DNA of 64,000 nucleotides from Burkholderia sp. IMCC1007 (GCF_027257875.1 NZ_JAPVQY010000043.1:1-64000), one strand, 5' to 3'; counted from the stretch's first letter, positions 40,117 to 48,698 are shown. Program-made: numbers and translations. The notes: generated by a model from the letters alone, not told the origin.

Positions 40117-40485
40117 ATGACAAACACTCTCGCCGAATGGGAAAATTTCCACGATTGGTATCTTGATCGTGTGGATATCGGCCCGAACAAAGAACCTCGT
40201 TCCCTCGCCATTGGGCTATATGTAGGCGATCAACGGCTAACCTTGGTATTCGATGGAGTGACGTGTTTTCACCTTGCTCAACTTGGCTTGTTGAACATTG
40301 TGAACAGCTTGAGAGTCATCGACCCCAACGACGACGACTACGGTCGAGTAACTACCCAGCTAGCCAAAGGTGAGCGATTGTCTGACCGACGCGGAGCAAA
40401 GGTTGCGTACCTGTACTCCACACTCGGTGCTGAACTTGCAATCGAGTTCGATTCGTGGCGGGTGGTCCAAAGCGAGCCCTCCTGA
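40117..40485 (+). CDS. Putative immunity protein for the adjacent toxin
   Basis: 122 residues from ATG 40117; an in-frame ATG at 40105 would overlap the toxin-like frame. Cytoplasmic and acidic (for example VIDPNDDDYG and ELAIEFDSW), without signal peptide or membrane helix. It begins with an aromatic-rich helix EWENFHDWYLDRVDIG and has the alternating beta pattern common in immunity proteins of polymorphic toxins. No family is recognised. The inference rests on position: a small acidic gene that starts within a few bases of the end of a toxin-like C-terminal domain, with the same low-GC composition. Unlike the toxin-like gene it is intact. Confidence 0.5.
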   Translation: MTNTLAEWENFHDWYLDRVDIGPNKEPRSLAIGLYVGDQRLTLVFDGVTCFHLAQLGLLNIVNSLRVIDPNDDDYGRVTTQLAKGERLSDRRGAKVAYLYSTLGAELAIEFDSWRVVQSEPS

Positions 40486-40770
40486 CACGCGAATCACTTC
40501 CATGTTGCCGCCTTCCACGCCCCGAGACAACACCGTTTGAATTGGACAGCAGGCATATTGCGCACGGAGACGACGACGTAATTTGCCTGCTTGCAAATCG
40601 ATCGGCAAGATCCAATGCGCCGGCCCATGACTTCCAATGACAGGCCCGGACGGACGGCGCGTCGCGCTGAGCGATGACCTGTGTATATGCAAGTGCACCC
40701 CGCCACCGAAGCTCGGTGCTTCACAACAGGTCATGTAGACCAGCAAGGAGAATGGCATCGACCGGCAATG
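40486..40770. other. Gap between immunity-like gene and tRNA-Pro
   Basis: About 285 bp with no supported gene. Small open frames exist on both strands, but none has a ribosome binding site or a recognisable product. It ends at the tRNA-Pro terminator. Confidence 0.45.
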
Positions 40771-40799
40771 AAAAAGGGGTTAGCGTTAGCTAACCCCTT
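40771..40799 (-). terminator. Terminator of tRNA-Pro
   Basis: On the minus strand, 11-bp stem (40789-40799 with 40774-40784), loop of 4 nt, followed by a T-run (AAAAA at 40771-40775 on the plus strand). It lies 9 bp after the tRNA 3' end. Confidence 0.85.
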
Positions 40800-40807
40800 C
40801 ATTCCTT

Positions 40808-40884
40808 TGGTCGGAGCGATAGGATTCGAACCTACGACCCTCTGATCCCAAATCAGATGCGCTACCAGGCTGCGCTACGCTCCG
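40808..40884 (-). tRNA. tRNA-Pro (anticodon TGG)
   Basis: 77 nt including an encoded CCA (40808-40810). Acceptor stem CGGAGCG/CGCTCCG, anticodon stem TCTGA/TCAGA with loop TTTGGGA (anticodon TGG), and T-loop GTTCGAATC. All stems pair. The accessory toxin-immunity segment lies on its 3' side, a frequent integration position. Confidence 0.96.
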
Positions 40885-41044
40885 ACGAGCCAAAGAGTGT
40901 ATCGCCTAATCGGTGACGGAGTCAATCACGTTCTGGATGTGAGATGTGCGTAATCCCGAATCGGTGACGATTGGCGACAATTTGCATGGCGACCGCCGCG
41001 CACGCACGTGAGGCCGGATCGCCCCGAACGCATGGAGAGAAATC

Positions 41045-41506
41045 ATGATGAACCTGATCCTGTGGCGCCACGCCGAAGCCGAAGACCACGCGGCAAGCGA
41101 CCTCGCGCGCCAGTTGACCACCCGCGGGCGCAAGGAAGCGCAGACCATGGCCAAATGGCTGCGTGGCCGGCTCGAATCGAGCAGCGTGATCCTCGCGAGC
41201 CCCGCGGCGCGCACGGTGCAGACGGTCGAGGCGCTGACCGACCAGTACCGCACGATCGACTCGCTCGCGCCGGGCGGCAGCGTCGACGACGTGCTGACGG
41301 CGGCCGGCTGGCCGGACGGCATCGCGCCGACGGTCATGATCGTCGGTCATCAGCCGACGCTCGGCAGCGTCGCCGCTCAGCTGATTGCAGGCAGCGGCGA
41401 CAGCTGGAGCATCAAGAAAGGCGGCATCGTGTGGCTCGCGAGCCGCACGCGCGACGGCAGCCGTCAGGCCGTGCTGCGCGCGGTGTTGTCGCCGGACCTC
41501 GTGTAA
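41045..41506 (+). CDS. sixA: Phosphohistidine phosphatase SixA
   Basis: Histidine-phosphatase-superfamily enzyme acting on phosphohistidine in signalling or nitrogen-PTS proteins. 153 residues. The RHG catalytic motif is LWRHAEAE (residues 6-13), with the second His in IVGHQPTLG near residue 100 and an Arg in PAARTVQTVEAL. GGAG lies 7 bases before ATG 41045. No operon partner is evident; tRNA-Pro is divergent upstream. Confidence 0.9.
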   Translation: MMNLILWRHAEAEDHAASDLARQLTTRGRKEAQTMAKWLRGRLESSSVILASPAARTVQTVEALTDQYRTIDSLAPGGSVDDVLTAAGWPDGIAPTVMIVGHQPTLGSVAAQLIAGSGDSWSIKKGGIVWLASRTRDGSRQAVLRAVLSPDLV

Positions 41507-41663
41507 CGGCGCCGAAGGCGCTCGTCGTACGGTTTCGCAGGCTTTCTGCTAAAGTCAATTCGGCGACACGTCATTGAAAGGACACGGTCGTGCCACAGAA
41601 CGGTAACGGCCGGTTACTACATTGCTGGCATGTCGTCCTCTTCCTTACGACCAGGAAAGCCTA

Positions 41664-42470
41664 ATGCGAGAACTGCCGACGCCTACGCTCCCTTTTGCCT
41701 CGCTTCCCCTCGACACGACGCGGCGCCACCTGCCACGCGCTGCCGAAACCGTCACATCCGAATACCGTCTGCGCGCCGCCTGGGCGCGTACCGAAGATGA
41801 ACTGCGCGAAGCGCAGCGCCTGCGCTACACCGTGTTCGCCGAAGAGATGGGCGCGCAGCTCAGCGGCCCGTCCGGTCTCGACGTGGATCCGTTCGACGCA
41901 TATTGCGACCACCTGCTGGTGCGCGATCTCGATACGCTGAAGGTCGTCGGCACGTACCGCGTGCTGCCGCCGCACGAGGCCGCGCGGGTGGGCCGTCTGT
42001 ATGCGGAAGGCGAATTCGATCTGTCGCGCCTCACGCATCTGCGCGGCAAGATGGTCGAGGTCGGCCGCTCGTGCGTGCACAGCGACTACCGCAGCGGCGC
42101 CGTGATCATGGCGCTATGGGGCGGTCTCGGTGCGTACATGATGCAGAACGGCTACGAGACGATGCTCGGCTGCGCGAGCGTGTCGATGGCCGACGGCGGC
42201 CACTATGCGGCGAACCTGTACCAGTCGCTGTCGGCCGGTTCGCTGACGGCGCCGGAATACCGCGCGTTCCCGCATACGGCGTTGCCGGTCGACGAACTGC
42301 AGACGGGCACCGTCGTCGCGCCGCCGCCGCTGATCAAGGGTTATCTGCGGTTGGGCGCGAAGATTTGCGGCGCACCGGCCTGGGATCCCGATTTCAATTG
42401 CGCGGATTTCCTCACGCTGTTCCGCCTGTCGGACATCAACGCACGCTACGCCCGCCACTTCCTGGGCTGA
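41664..42470 (+). CDS. olsB: Ornithine-acyl-ACP N-acyltransferase OlsB (GNAT family)
   Basis: Transfers a 3-hydroxyacyl group from ACP to ornithine, forming lyso-ornithine lipid, the first step in phosphorus-free membrane lipid synthesis. 268 residues, as in other OlsB proteins. Typical blocks are RLRYTVFAEEMGAQL (near 52), DPFDAYCDHLLVRD (near 76), VVGTYRVLPP, EVGRSCVHSDYRSGAVIMALW (near 132-152, the acyl-donor binding region, split here for length) and DPDFNCADFLTLF near 245. AGGAAAG precedes ATG 41664. An in-frame upstream start at 41622 lacks a site. No Pho box was found in front of it, although ornithine lipid is often phosphate-regulated. Confidence 0.85.
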   Translation: MRELPTPTLPFASLPLDTTRRHLPRAAETVTSEYRLRAAWARTEDELREAQRLRYTVFAEEMGAQLSGPSGLDVDPFDAYCDHLLVRDLDTLKVVGTYRVLPPHEAARVGRLYAEGEFDLSRLTHLRGKMVEVGRSCVHSDYRSGAVIMALWGGLGAYMMQNGYETMLGCASVSMADGGHYAANLYQSLSAGSLTAPEYRAFPHTALPVDELQTGTVVAPPPLIKGYLRLGAKICGAPAWDPDFNCADFLTLFRLSDINARYARHFLG

Positions 42471-42511
42471 GCGCCGTCCGGATCACCGCGCGCGTCATCG
42501 CGCGCGCATGC

Positions 42512-42550
42512 GAACGCCGTCGCGTGGCAATGCGACACGCGACGGCGTTC
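42512..42550 (+). terminator. GC-rich hairpin after olsB
   Basis: Perfect 14-bp stem (42512-42525 with 42537-42550) and an 11-nt loop, but no T-run follows. It may end olsB transcription inefficiently or protect its 3' end. Confidence 0.45.
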
Positions 42551-42669
42551 GGTCATTCAGACGATGCTACCGTGTTGGACTCCGTCAGTTCCGGCGGCAC
42601 ACGAATGCCCGCCGCGCCCGCGCGGGTGCGTCACCAGGCGGGCCGCGGCCCATACGACGGGGCGGGTTG

Positions 42670-42840
42670 CTAGTGCTTGCGCCGCCAGTCGAGCAGGTGG
42701 TGCTCCGCCATCCAGTGATGGATCATCCCTTCGCCGCTATGGGTGCGCTTGTATTCGCGCGACTCGAAGTAGGACAGGGCGACGAGCACCATCAGGCCGA
42801 CGAACAGGCCGATCAGGCCAGCGATTTCTTCAGACGTCAT
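42670..42840 (-). CDS. Small single-helix membrane protein (56 aa)
   Basis: Not recognised. 56 residues: MTSEEIAG then a single hydrophobic helix (LIGLFVGLMVLVALSYF, residues 9-25) and a basic, His-rich tail (HHWMAEHHLLDWRRKH). An excellent AAAGGAGG site lies 5 bases before the ATG at 42840, and codon use is chromosome-like. The N-in orientation with a charged cytoplasmic tail is inferred from charge distribution. Clearly a real gene despite its size. Confidence 0.72.
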   Translation of the reverse strand: MTSEEIAGLIGLFVGLMVLVALSYFESREYKRTHSGEGMIHHWMAEHHLLDWRRKH

Positions 42841-42975
42841 GGCAGCCTCCTTTCAACGGCACAGCGCCATGGGTACATAGTAGAACATGTGCGGGACGAC
42901 CCCTAACCCGGAATTCCGCTAGACTCGGCCCGGTTCTGGCGCGCGATGGGCGCGCCGTTTTCCGGAGCGTTTTTG

Positions 42976-43155
42976 ATGACCCGTTTCATGCTGGCCGTGC
43001 TGGCCGCGTCCGTGCTTGCCGGCTGCGGCAGCGATCCCCGTGATGCCCGTCGTGGCCATCCGCCGCAAGACCCGGCCGATTACCACGGCGTGCCGACCGA
43101 CATGACGCCGCCGTCGATGCTCGGCGAGCCGGGGTCGGCGCCGCCCGCGAAATAA
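42976..43155 (+). CDS. Small lipoprotein (59 aa)
   Basis: 59 residues. A signal peptide with lipobox LAGC (lipidated Cys near residue 17) is followed by about 40 polar, Pro/Asp-rich residues (GSDPRDARRGHPPQD, PADYHGVPTDMTPP). Ser-Asp is not directly after Cys (it is Gly-Ser-Asp), so outer-membrane sorting is likely. GGAG lies 9 bases before ATG 42976. Function unknown. Confidence 0.7.
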   Translation: MTRFMLAVLAASVLAGCGSDPRDARRGHPPQDPADYHGVPTDMTPPSMLGEPGSAPPAK

Positions 43156-43174
43156 CGGATGGCCCGCGCGGTCG

Positions 43175-44557
43175 TCACGCGCGGGCCGCAGGCGTGTCGG
43201 CGCCGATGCGGCGCGTCAGCGCGGGCAGGTAGCGTGCGAGCGTCGCGCCCCGCGCGACCATGAAGAGCAACAGCGCGAACCACAGCCCGTGATTGCCGAA
43301 CGGGCCGACGGCGGCCAGCGTGGCTGCAACGAAGATCGCGAGCGACGCGACCATCGCACGCATCAGCGACTGCGTCTGTGTCGCGCCGATGAATACCCCG
43401 TCGAGCAGGAATCCCCACACGGACACGATCGGCGAGACCGCCGCCCACGGCAGGTATTGCAGCGCGACCGCACGGATCCCGGCCTGGTCGGTCAGCTGCG
43501 CGACGATCCACCCGCCCGCAGCCCAATAGACGAGCGCGAACAGCAGCGCGCCGAGCACCGACCACAGCAGCGTGACGCGCACGGCCTGCCGGAATGCGGC
43601 GCGGTCGCGCGCACCCGCGGCCGCGCCGACGAGCGCCTCGGCCGCGTGCGCGAAGCCGTCGAGCCCGTACGCCATGAAGGTCTGGAAATTCAGCAGCAGC
43701 GCGTTGGCCGCGAGCGTTGCGTCACCCTGTTTCGCGCCGAGATGTGCGAACCAGCCGAACGCGCCGAGCAGGCACAGCGTGCGCAGGAAGATGTCGCGAT
43801 TGAGCACGATCAGCCGCTTGAGCGCCGTGCGGTCGACCAGTTCGCGCGCGGCGAGCGGCGCCAGCCCGCGCGGCCGCAGCCGCCACAGCATCCACGCGCC
43901 GAGCGCGAACCCGCACACGTCCGCGGTGGCCGTCGCCGCGCCGATGCCACCGATGCCCCAGCCGAAGCCGTACACATACAGCAGCACCGCGCCGATGTTC
44001 ACCGCGTTGATGAAGACCTGTGCGACGAGCGCGAGCCGCACGCGCTGCACGCCGAGCAGGTAGCCGAGCACGACGTAGTTCGCGAGCGCGAACGGGGCGC
44101 TCCAGATGCGGGCGTGACCGTATGCGAGGGCCGTCGTGCGAACCGCGTCGCTGCCGCCCAGCGCGGTCAGCGTGAACGACAGAAACGGCACTTGCAGTGC
44201 GAGCACGCCCGCGCCGAGCGCGAACGCGACGATCAGCGCGCGCAGCACGTTCAGGCGGATGCCGGCGGCGTCGCCGGCGCCGTGCGCCTGCGCGACGAGG
44301 CCCGTCGTGCCCATGCGCAGGAAGCCGAAGCCCCAGAACACGAAGTTGAAGAACAAGCCGCCGAGCGCGACGCCGCCGAGATACTGCGCGCCGTCGAGAT
44401 GGCCGGCTACCGCGGTGTCGACCGCGCCGAGAATCGGCTGGGTGAGGTTCGCAAGGACGATCGGGAACGCGAGTGCGAGGACGCGACGGTGCGAGACGGC
44501 AACCGACCCGGCAGCCGGCCCGGTGCCGACCCCGTGCGGTAACGCGGATTCGGACAT
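43175..44557 (-). CDS. MATE family efflux transporter
   Basis: Inner-membrane cation-coupled drug/metabolite exporter, 460 residues with 12 hydrophobic segments. Typical MATE features: LALAFPIVLANLTQPILGAVDTAVAGHL at the first two helices, GFGFLRMGTTGLVAQAHGAGD near residue 85, and the internal repeat LNRDIFLRTLCLL in the second half. It belongs to the DinF-like branch by overall pattern. The start at 44557 lies 10 bp after the DUF2288 gene, so the two are probably co-transcribed. Confidence 0.85.
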   Translation of the reverse strand: MSESALPHGVGTGPAAGSVAVSHRRVLALAFPIVLANLTQPILGAVDTAVAGHLDGAQYLGGVALGGLFFNFVFWGFGFLRMGTTGLVAQAHGAGDAAGIRLNVLRALIVAFALGAGVLALQVPFLSFTLTALGGSDAVRTTALAYGHARIWSAPFALANYVVLGYLLGVQRVRLALVAQVFINAVNIGAVLLYVYGFGWGIGGIGAATATADVCGFALGAWMLWRLRPRGLAPLAARELVDRTALKRLIVLNRDIFLRTLCLLGAFGWFAHLGAKQGDATLAANALLLNFQTFMAYGLDGFAHAAEALVGAAAGARDRAAFRQAVRVTLLWSVLGALLFALVYWAAGGWIVAQLTDQAGIRAVALQYLPWAAVSPIVSVWGFLLDGVFIGATQTQSLMRAMVASLAIFVAATLAAVGPFGNHGLWFALLLFMVARGATLARYLPALTRRIGADTPAARA

Positions 44558-44567
44558 GGCGGACGCG

Positions 44568-44894
44568 TCAGGCGCGTTCCTGCACGCACACCCAAGGCGA
44601 TACGACGACCGCCCACAGCTCCGGATTGCGCGCCGCGTAGTCGGCGGCGGTTTCCGCCGGCATGCGCGCGACGAGGCCCGCGGACAGCCAACGCGTGACC
44701 TGTTCCGAATCGTCGTCGGCAATCGCTTCCGCGACGCTGACGAGATCGAGGTCGCGCGCGACCGACAGCAGCTTGCCCTGCGCGAAGAAGCGTTCGAGAT
44801 CGCACCAGTCGATCTTGGCGGTTTCGCCGAGGAGTTTGGCGTAGAGCGGGCTGTGCGACGCACCCGCGGCGGAATCGTGTTGGTCGGAGGACAT
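44568..44894 (-). CDS. DUF2288 family protein
   Basis: 108 residues, cytoplasmic, acidic. The conserved core of DUF2288 is visible: KLLGETAKIDWCDLERFFAQGKLL (residues 20-42) and LDLVSVAEAIADDD (near 49). Function unknown. Located between an acyl-CoA ligase gene (upstream, 74 bp) and a MATE exporter (downstream, 10 bp), all on the minus strand. GGAGGACA-like sequence overlaps its start; the stronger argument for the start at 44894 is family length. Confidence 0.75.
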   Translation of the reverse strand: MSSDQHDSAAGASHSPLYAKLLGETAKIDWCDLERFFAQGKLLSVARDLDLVSVAEAIADDDSEQVTRWLSAGLVARMPAETAADYAARNPELWAVVVSPWVCVQERA

Positions 44895-44968
44895 CGGTTG
44901 TTCGTTGGAAAGACTGCGTGGCGCCACTATAAACCATCCGGGCGGCCGGCCGGCTGCCCGTGGGCTGC

Positions 44969-46588
44969 TCACGCGTCGCGCAGCGCGCGGCGCACGATCT
45001 TGCCGGTCGCGGTCATCGGCAGGCCGTCGACGAACGCGATTGCGCGCGGATACTCGTGCGCGGCCAGGCGTGTGCGCACGTGTGCCTGCAGCGCCTGCAC
45101 CAGCGCGTCGTCGCCGACATGGCCGGGGTTCAGCACGACGAACGCCTTTACGATCTCGGTGCGCGTCGCATCGGGCACGCCGACCACCGCCGCCATCCGC
45201 ACCGCCGGATGCGTGAGCAGGCAGTCCTCGATCGGCCCAGGGCCGATCCGGTAGCCGGCGCTCGTGATCACGTCGTCGTCGCGGCCGACGAAGCGCACGA
45301 AGCCGTCGGCATCGATCGTGCCGGTGTCGCCCGTGAGCAGGTAGTCGCCCGCGAACTTGTCGCGCGTGGCGTCCGGATTGCGCCAGTACTCGATGAACAT
45401 CACCGGATCGGGACGGCGCACCGCGATGCGCCCTTCGACGCCCGGCGGCAGCGGCGTGCCGTGTTCGTCGACGATCGCGACCGTATGGCCGGGCACGGCC
45501 TTGCCGATCGCGCCGGGCTGCGCGTCGAAGAGCGCCGCGCACGACGACAACACCATGTTGCATTCGGTCTGCCCGTAGAACTCGTTGATCGTGACGCCCA
45601 GTGCGTCGCGTCCCCACGCCGTCAGCTCGGTGCCGAGCGATTCGCCGCCGCTCGCGACGGATTTCAGCGACAGCGCGTAGCGCTCCCGCGGCGCCGGCAC
45701 CGCGCGCATCAGCTTCAGCGCGGTGGGCGGCAGGAAAGCATGGGTCACGCCGTGCCGTGCCATCAGCGCGAACGCGGCCTCGCCGTCGAATTTCTCGAAG
45801 CGGCGCGCGAGCACGGGCACGCCGTGATGCCATGACGGCAGCAGCACGTCGAGCAGGCCGCCGATCCACGCCCAGTCGGCGGGCGTCCAGAACAGACGCG
45901 CGTCGCGCGGGAAGCACTGCTGCGACATCTCGACGCCCGGCAGGTGACCGAGCAGCACGCGATGCGCGTGCAGCGCGCCTTTCGGCTTGCCGGTCGTCCC
46001 GGACGTGTAGATGATCACCGCCGGATCGTCCGCGGCGGTGTCCGCCGGCACGAAATCGGGCGATTCGACCGCGAGCGCGGCGTCGTAGCGCAGCACGCCC
46101 GGTGCTTCGGGCGCATCGTCGCCGACGCAGTAGCACGTGCGCAGCGCCGGCAGTTGCGTGCGCAGCGGCGCGATCTTCGCGTAGCCGGCCGCGTCGGTGA
46201 CGAGCGCGGCGGCTTCGCTGTTCGCCAGCCGGTATTCGAGTGCGTCGACGCCGAATAGCGTGAACAGCGGCACCGCGATCGCGCCGAGCTTGTACGCGGC
46301 GAGGTGGGCGATGGCCGTCTCGGGGCCTTGCGCGAGGAAGATGCCGATCCGGTCGCCGCGTCGCAGTCCGGCGCGCGCGAAGCTGTTCGCGAGACGGTTA
46401 GAGGCATTCCTCAGGTCGTCGAACGTGATGCGCGATATGTCGCCTTGCGCCGTTTCGTGGATCAGCGCGAGCCGTCCGCTGCCGTCGGCCCACTTGTCGC
46501 AGACGTCCACGCCGATGTTGTAGCGGGCCGGAACGTCCCACGCGAAGCGGGAGAGCAGGTCTTCGTAGCGGTCGGCGGCGGGCAGCAT
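44969..46588 (-). CDS. AMP-dependent acyl-CoA synthetase
   Basis: Activates a carboxylic acid to its CoA thioester through an acyl-adenylate. 539 residues. ANL-superfamily motifs: A3 IIYTSGTTGKPKG (near residue 190), A5 INEFYGQTECN (near 335), A7 LTGDTGTIDADG (near 420), A8 GRDDDVITSAGYRIGP (near 435) and the A10 catalytic Lys in TATGKIVRRALRD near the end. It resembles the medium-chain/acetyl-CoA synthetase side of the family, but the acid used is not predictable. GGAGA lies 7 bases before ATG 46588; a 6-residue longer start exists. Confidence 0.85.
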   Translation of the reverse strand: MLPAADRYEDLLSRFAWDVPARYNIGVDVCDKWADGSGRLALIHETAQGDISRITFDDLRNASNRLANSFARAGLRRGDRIGIFLAQGPETAIAHLAAYKLGAIAVPLFTLFGVDALEYRLANSEAAALVTDAAGYAKIAPLRTQLPALRTCYCVGDDAPEAPGVLRYDAALAVESPDFVPADTAADDPAVIIYTSGTTGKPKGALHAHRVLLGHLPGVEMSQQCFPRDARLFWTPADWAWIGGLLDVLLPSWHHGVPVLARRFEKFDGEAAFALMARHGVTHAFLPPTALKLMRAVPAPRERYALSLKSVASGGESLGTELTAWGRDALGVTINEFYGQTECNMVLSSCAALFDAQPGAIGKAVPGHTVAIVDEHGTPLPPGVEGRIAVRRPDPVMFIEYWRNPDATRDKFAGDYLLTGDTGTIDADGFVRFVGRDDDVITSAGYRIGPGPIEDCLLTHPAVRMAAVVGVPDATRTEIVKAFVVLNPGHVGDDALVQALQAHVRTRLAAHEYPRAIAFVDGLPMTATGKIVRRALRDA

Positions 46589-46766
46589 CACATGTCTCCT
46601 CGGCATCGGTCGTCGGATTGCGTCGACGGGTTACATCGGCATTTCACGCGACCGACAACACAATGACGTTCGATAGATAGGGAATGTTCGGGCTCGTGCG
46701 ACGGGGGCAGCTCAGTGCACGATTCCACAATGACGCATAAGATCACGAAAAAACAGTAATGTGACC

Positions 46767-46886
46767 ATGGATTTGCTTTTGATAGCTGCGGGGTTCAGCC
46801 TGTTCGGAATCGGTGCGCTGGTGGTGTTCGCCAGCCGCGTCGATCCGTTGTCCGGCCGTTTCACCGGCCGTCTGCGCCGACGCTGA
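46767..46886 (+). CDS. Putative tiny membrane protein (39 aa)
   Basis: 39 residues: MDLLLIAAGFSLFGIGALV then VFASRVDPLSG and a basic tail ending RLRRR. One membrane helix. No good Shine-Dalgarno is seen, which lowers confidence. It shares the MDL...G..LFG pattern with the 28-residue protein at 48871. Not KdpF by sequence, and no kdp genes are near. Confidence 0.4.
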   Translation: MDLLLIAAGFSLFGIGALVVFASRVDPLSGRFTGRLRRR

Positions 46887-46961
46887 CACAACCTTTCCGA
46901 TCTGTTGCGACGACACGCGATGCGAGCCGGCACCGCATGTCGGCTGTCGTCGGTCGCGCGC

Positions 46962-47654
46962 TCAGCGCGACGGCAGGTAGCGTGCCGGATCGATCGAGCG
47001 GCCGCCGTAGCGCAGTTCGAAGTGCAGCGCGACGCGCTCGCTGTCGCTGTTGCCCATCTCGGCAATCGTTTGCCCCTGCGTGACCGACTGACCTTCCTTC
47101 ACGAGCAGCGCGCGGTTGTGCGCGTACGCCGTCAGGTAGGCCGCGTTGTGCTTGAGGATGATCAGGTTGCCGTAGCCGCGCAAGCCGTTGCCCGCGTAGA
47201 CGACCACGCCGGGTGCCGCGGCCATCACTGGCGTGCCCGCCGAGTTCGCGATATCGATGCCCTTGGAGTTCGAGCCGTCGAAGCTGCGCACCACGTTGCC
47301 GGCGGCCGGCCAGACCAGGGCGATGCTCGTGGCCGGCTTGACCGCCGATTCGACCGGCGCGGAAGGCGCGGGGCGGCTGCGGCCCGCGCTGCCCGTGCCG
47401 GTGGTCGACGCGGTCGTCGTGCCGGGCGGCGGCGCGACGCGCAGCACCTGGCCGACCTCGATCGCGTCCGGGTTCGCGATCTGGTTCCAGCGCACGATGT
47501 TCTGCGTCGACGTGCGGTTCGCGCGCGCGATCTTGTACAGCGTGTCGCCGCGTTCGACGCGGTAGAACCCCGGGCCCACGGGGGCGGAGCCGCACGCGAC
47601 GAGCAGCGCGGCGCAGGCGGCCGCGAAGAGCCGCTTCGTTGTTGTTCCGAACAT
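46962..47654 (-). CDS. nlpD: NlpD-like lipoprotein with LysM and degenerate LytM domains
   Basis: 230 residues. Lipobox LLVAC (Cys near residue 21), LysM domain about 30-80 (YRVERGDTLYKIARANR), a Ser/Thr/Pro linker, then a LytM (M23) domain about 115-228. The LytM domain lacks the first zinc-ligand His (SKGIDIANSAGTP) and the first His of the HxH motif (VALHFELRYGG), so it should not be a peptidase. This degenerate pattern, with GLRGYGNLIILKHN and TAYAHN, is that of NlpD, which activates cell-wall amidases at division. Unlike the usual context it is not next to rpoS. A start 15 residues upstream (47699) lacks a Shine-Dalgarno. Confidence 0.85.
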   Translation of the reverse strand: MFGTTTKRLFAAACAALLVACGSAPVGPGFYRVERGDTLYKIARANRTSTQNIVRWNQIANPDAIEVGQVLRVAPPPGTTTASTTGTGSAGRSRPAPSAPVESAVKPATSIALVWPAAGNVVRSFDGSNSKGIDIANSAGTPVMAAAPGVVVYAGNGLRGYGNLIILKHNAAYLTAYAHNRALLVKEGQSVTQGQTIAEMGNSDSERVALHFELRYGGRSIDPARYLPSR

Positions 47655-47786
47655 TGAACCTCGCAAAAACCCCGCCGCGCGCGACGCGGCAGGCAGCACA
47701 AAACGTCCGATTTTAACGGGTTCGACCTGCGCACCGCAGTTTCGAGCCGCGGGCGGCGGCGTCGCGCGCCGGTCGGGCGCACGATG

Positions 47787-48698
47787 TCAGCCGGCGAGCG
47801 GCAGCACGCGAATGCGCAACGCGGCCGTTTCGGACGCGCCCGGCGCGAGCATGCGCAGCCCGAGGCCGTTGTGGATCGCGTCCGGCAGGCCGAGCCACGG
47901 CTCGACGCAGTAGAAGTCCGATTCCGGCTTTTCCGTCCAGGTCGTGACCGCGTACCACGGGATCGAGCCTGGTACGTCGAGCGTGATCTCGATCGTGCGG
48001 CGACCGCCCGGCATCACGATGCGTACCGGCGTGGACGACGCGCCGTCGAGGCAATGGAAGCGATCCAGGATGTCCGAATCGCCGAGGCTATACGAGGCCG
48101 CGCCGCGTTCGGGGGCGCTGATCGAGCCGTCTGCCTGCTGCAGGCAGCGGTGCGTCGGCGGCAGCTCGAGCGTGGTTTCGTCGCGTTCGCCGTGCGGCAG
48201 CGCGAAATAGAAATGGTGGCCCGCGTAGTACGGCAGCGGCGTGTCGCCGTGGTTGGTCGTCGTGAGCGCGACGTCGAGCGTGTGTGCGTCGGCGAGCCGG
48301 TAGGTCGCTTCGAAGCGGAAGTCGAACGGATAGCTTGCGTGCAGCGCGTCGTTCGCATCGAGCGTCATCGACAGCGCGGTGCCGTCGGCCGACCGGTGGG
48401 CCGCGAACGGCAGGTCGCGCGCGAAGCCGTGCATCGGCAGGTCGCGAACCACGCCGGCGGCATCGCGCCAGCGGCCGAGTTCGCCGTCGACGCGGTGGCG
48501 GCCGAGGAACGGAAACAGCAACGGGTTGCCGCCGCGCACGCGCGCGAGGTTGCTCCAGTCGGCCGTTTCCGGCCAGAAGATGACCGGTTCGCCGTCGACG
48601 TGCCACGACAGCAGGCGGCCGCCGAATTGCGGGGCGACCCGAACGAGCGACGGGCCGGCGTGAAGTTCATGAATGTCGTGCTGCTGGAAGATCGGCAT
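47787..48698 (-). CDS. Aldose 1-epimerase family protein
   Basis: 303 residues with the galactose-mutarotase-like beta-sandwich. Visible family residues: GGRLLSWHVDGEPVIFWP (near 27), GGNPLLFPFLGRHRV (near 56), MHGFARDLPF (His near 89), GHHFYFALP (His near 157) and the likely catalytic Glu region FYCVEPWLGLPDAIHNG (near 265). It resembles the hexose-6-phosphate epimerase or general GalM group; the sugar is not predictable. The start at 48698 is a choice against a 12-residue longer form. Confidence 0.8.
   Translation of the reverse strand: MPIFQQHDIHELHAGPSLVRVAPQFGGRLLSWHVDGEPVIFWPETADWSNLARVRGGNPLLFPFLGRHRVDGELGRWRDAAGVVRDLPMHGFARDLPFAAHRSADGTALSMTLDANDALHASYPFDFRFEATYRLADAHTLDVALTTTNHGDTPLPYYAGHHFYFALPHGERDETTLELPPTHRCLQQADGSISAPERGAASYSLGDSDILDRFHCLDGASSTPVRIVMPGGRRTIEITLDVPGSIPWYAVTTWTEKPESDFYCVEPWLGLPDAIHNGLGLRMLAPGASETAALRIRVLPLAG

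Noticed and set aside
44969..46588. Acetyl-CoA synthetase Acs
   Set aside because: It has all ANL motifs but is only 539 residues and lacks the longer N-terminal region of Acs (about 650 residues), so a specific substrate is not claimed.
46767..46886. KdpF-like subunit
   Set aside because: Length and hydrophobicity are similar, but the sequence does not match and no kdpABC genes are nearby.
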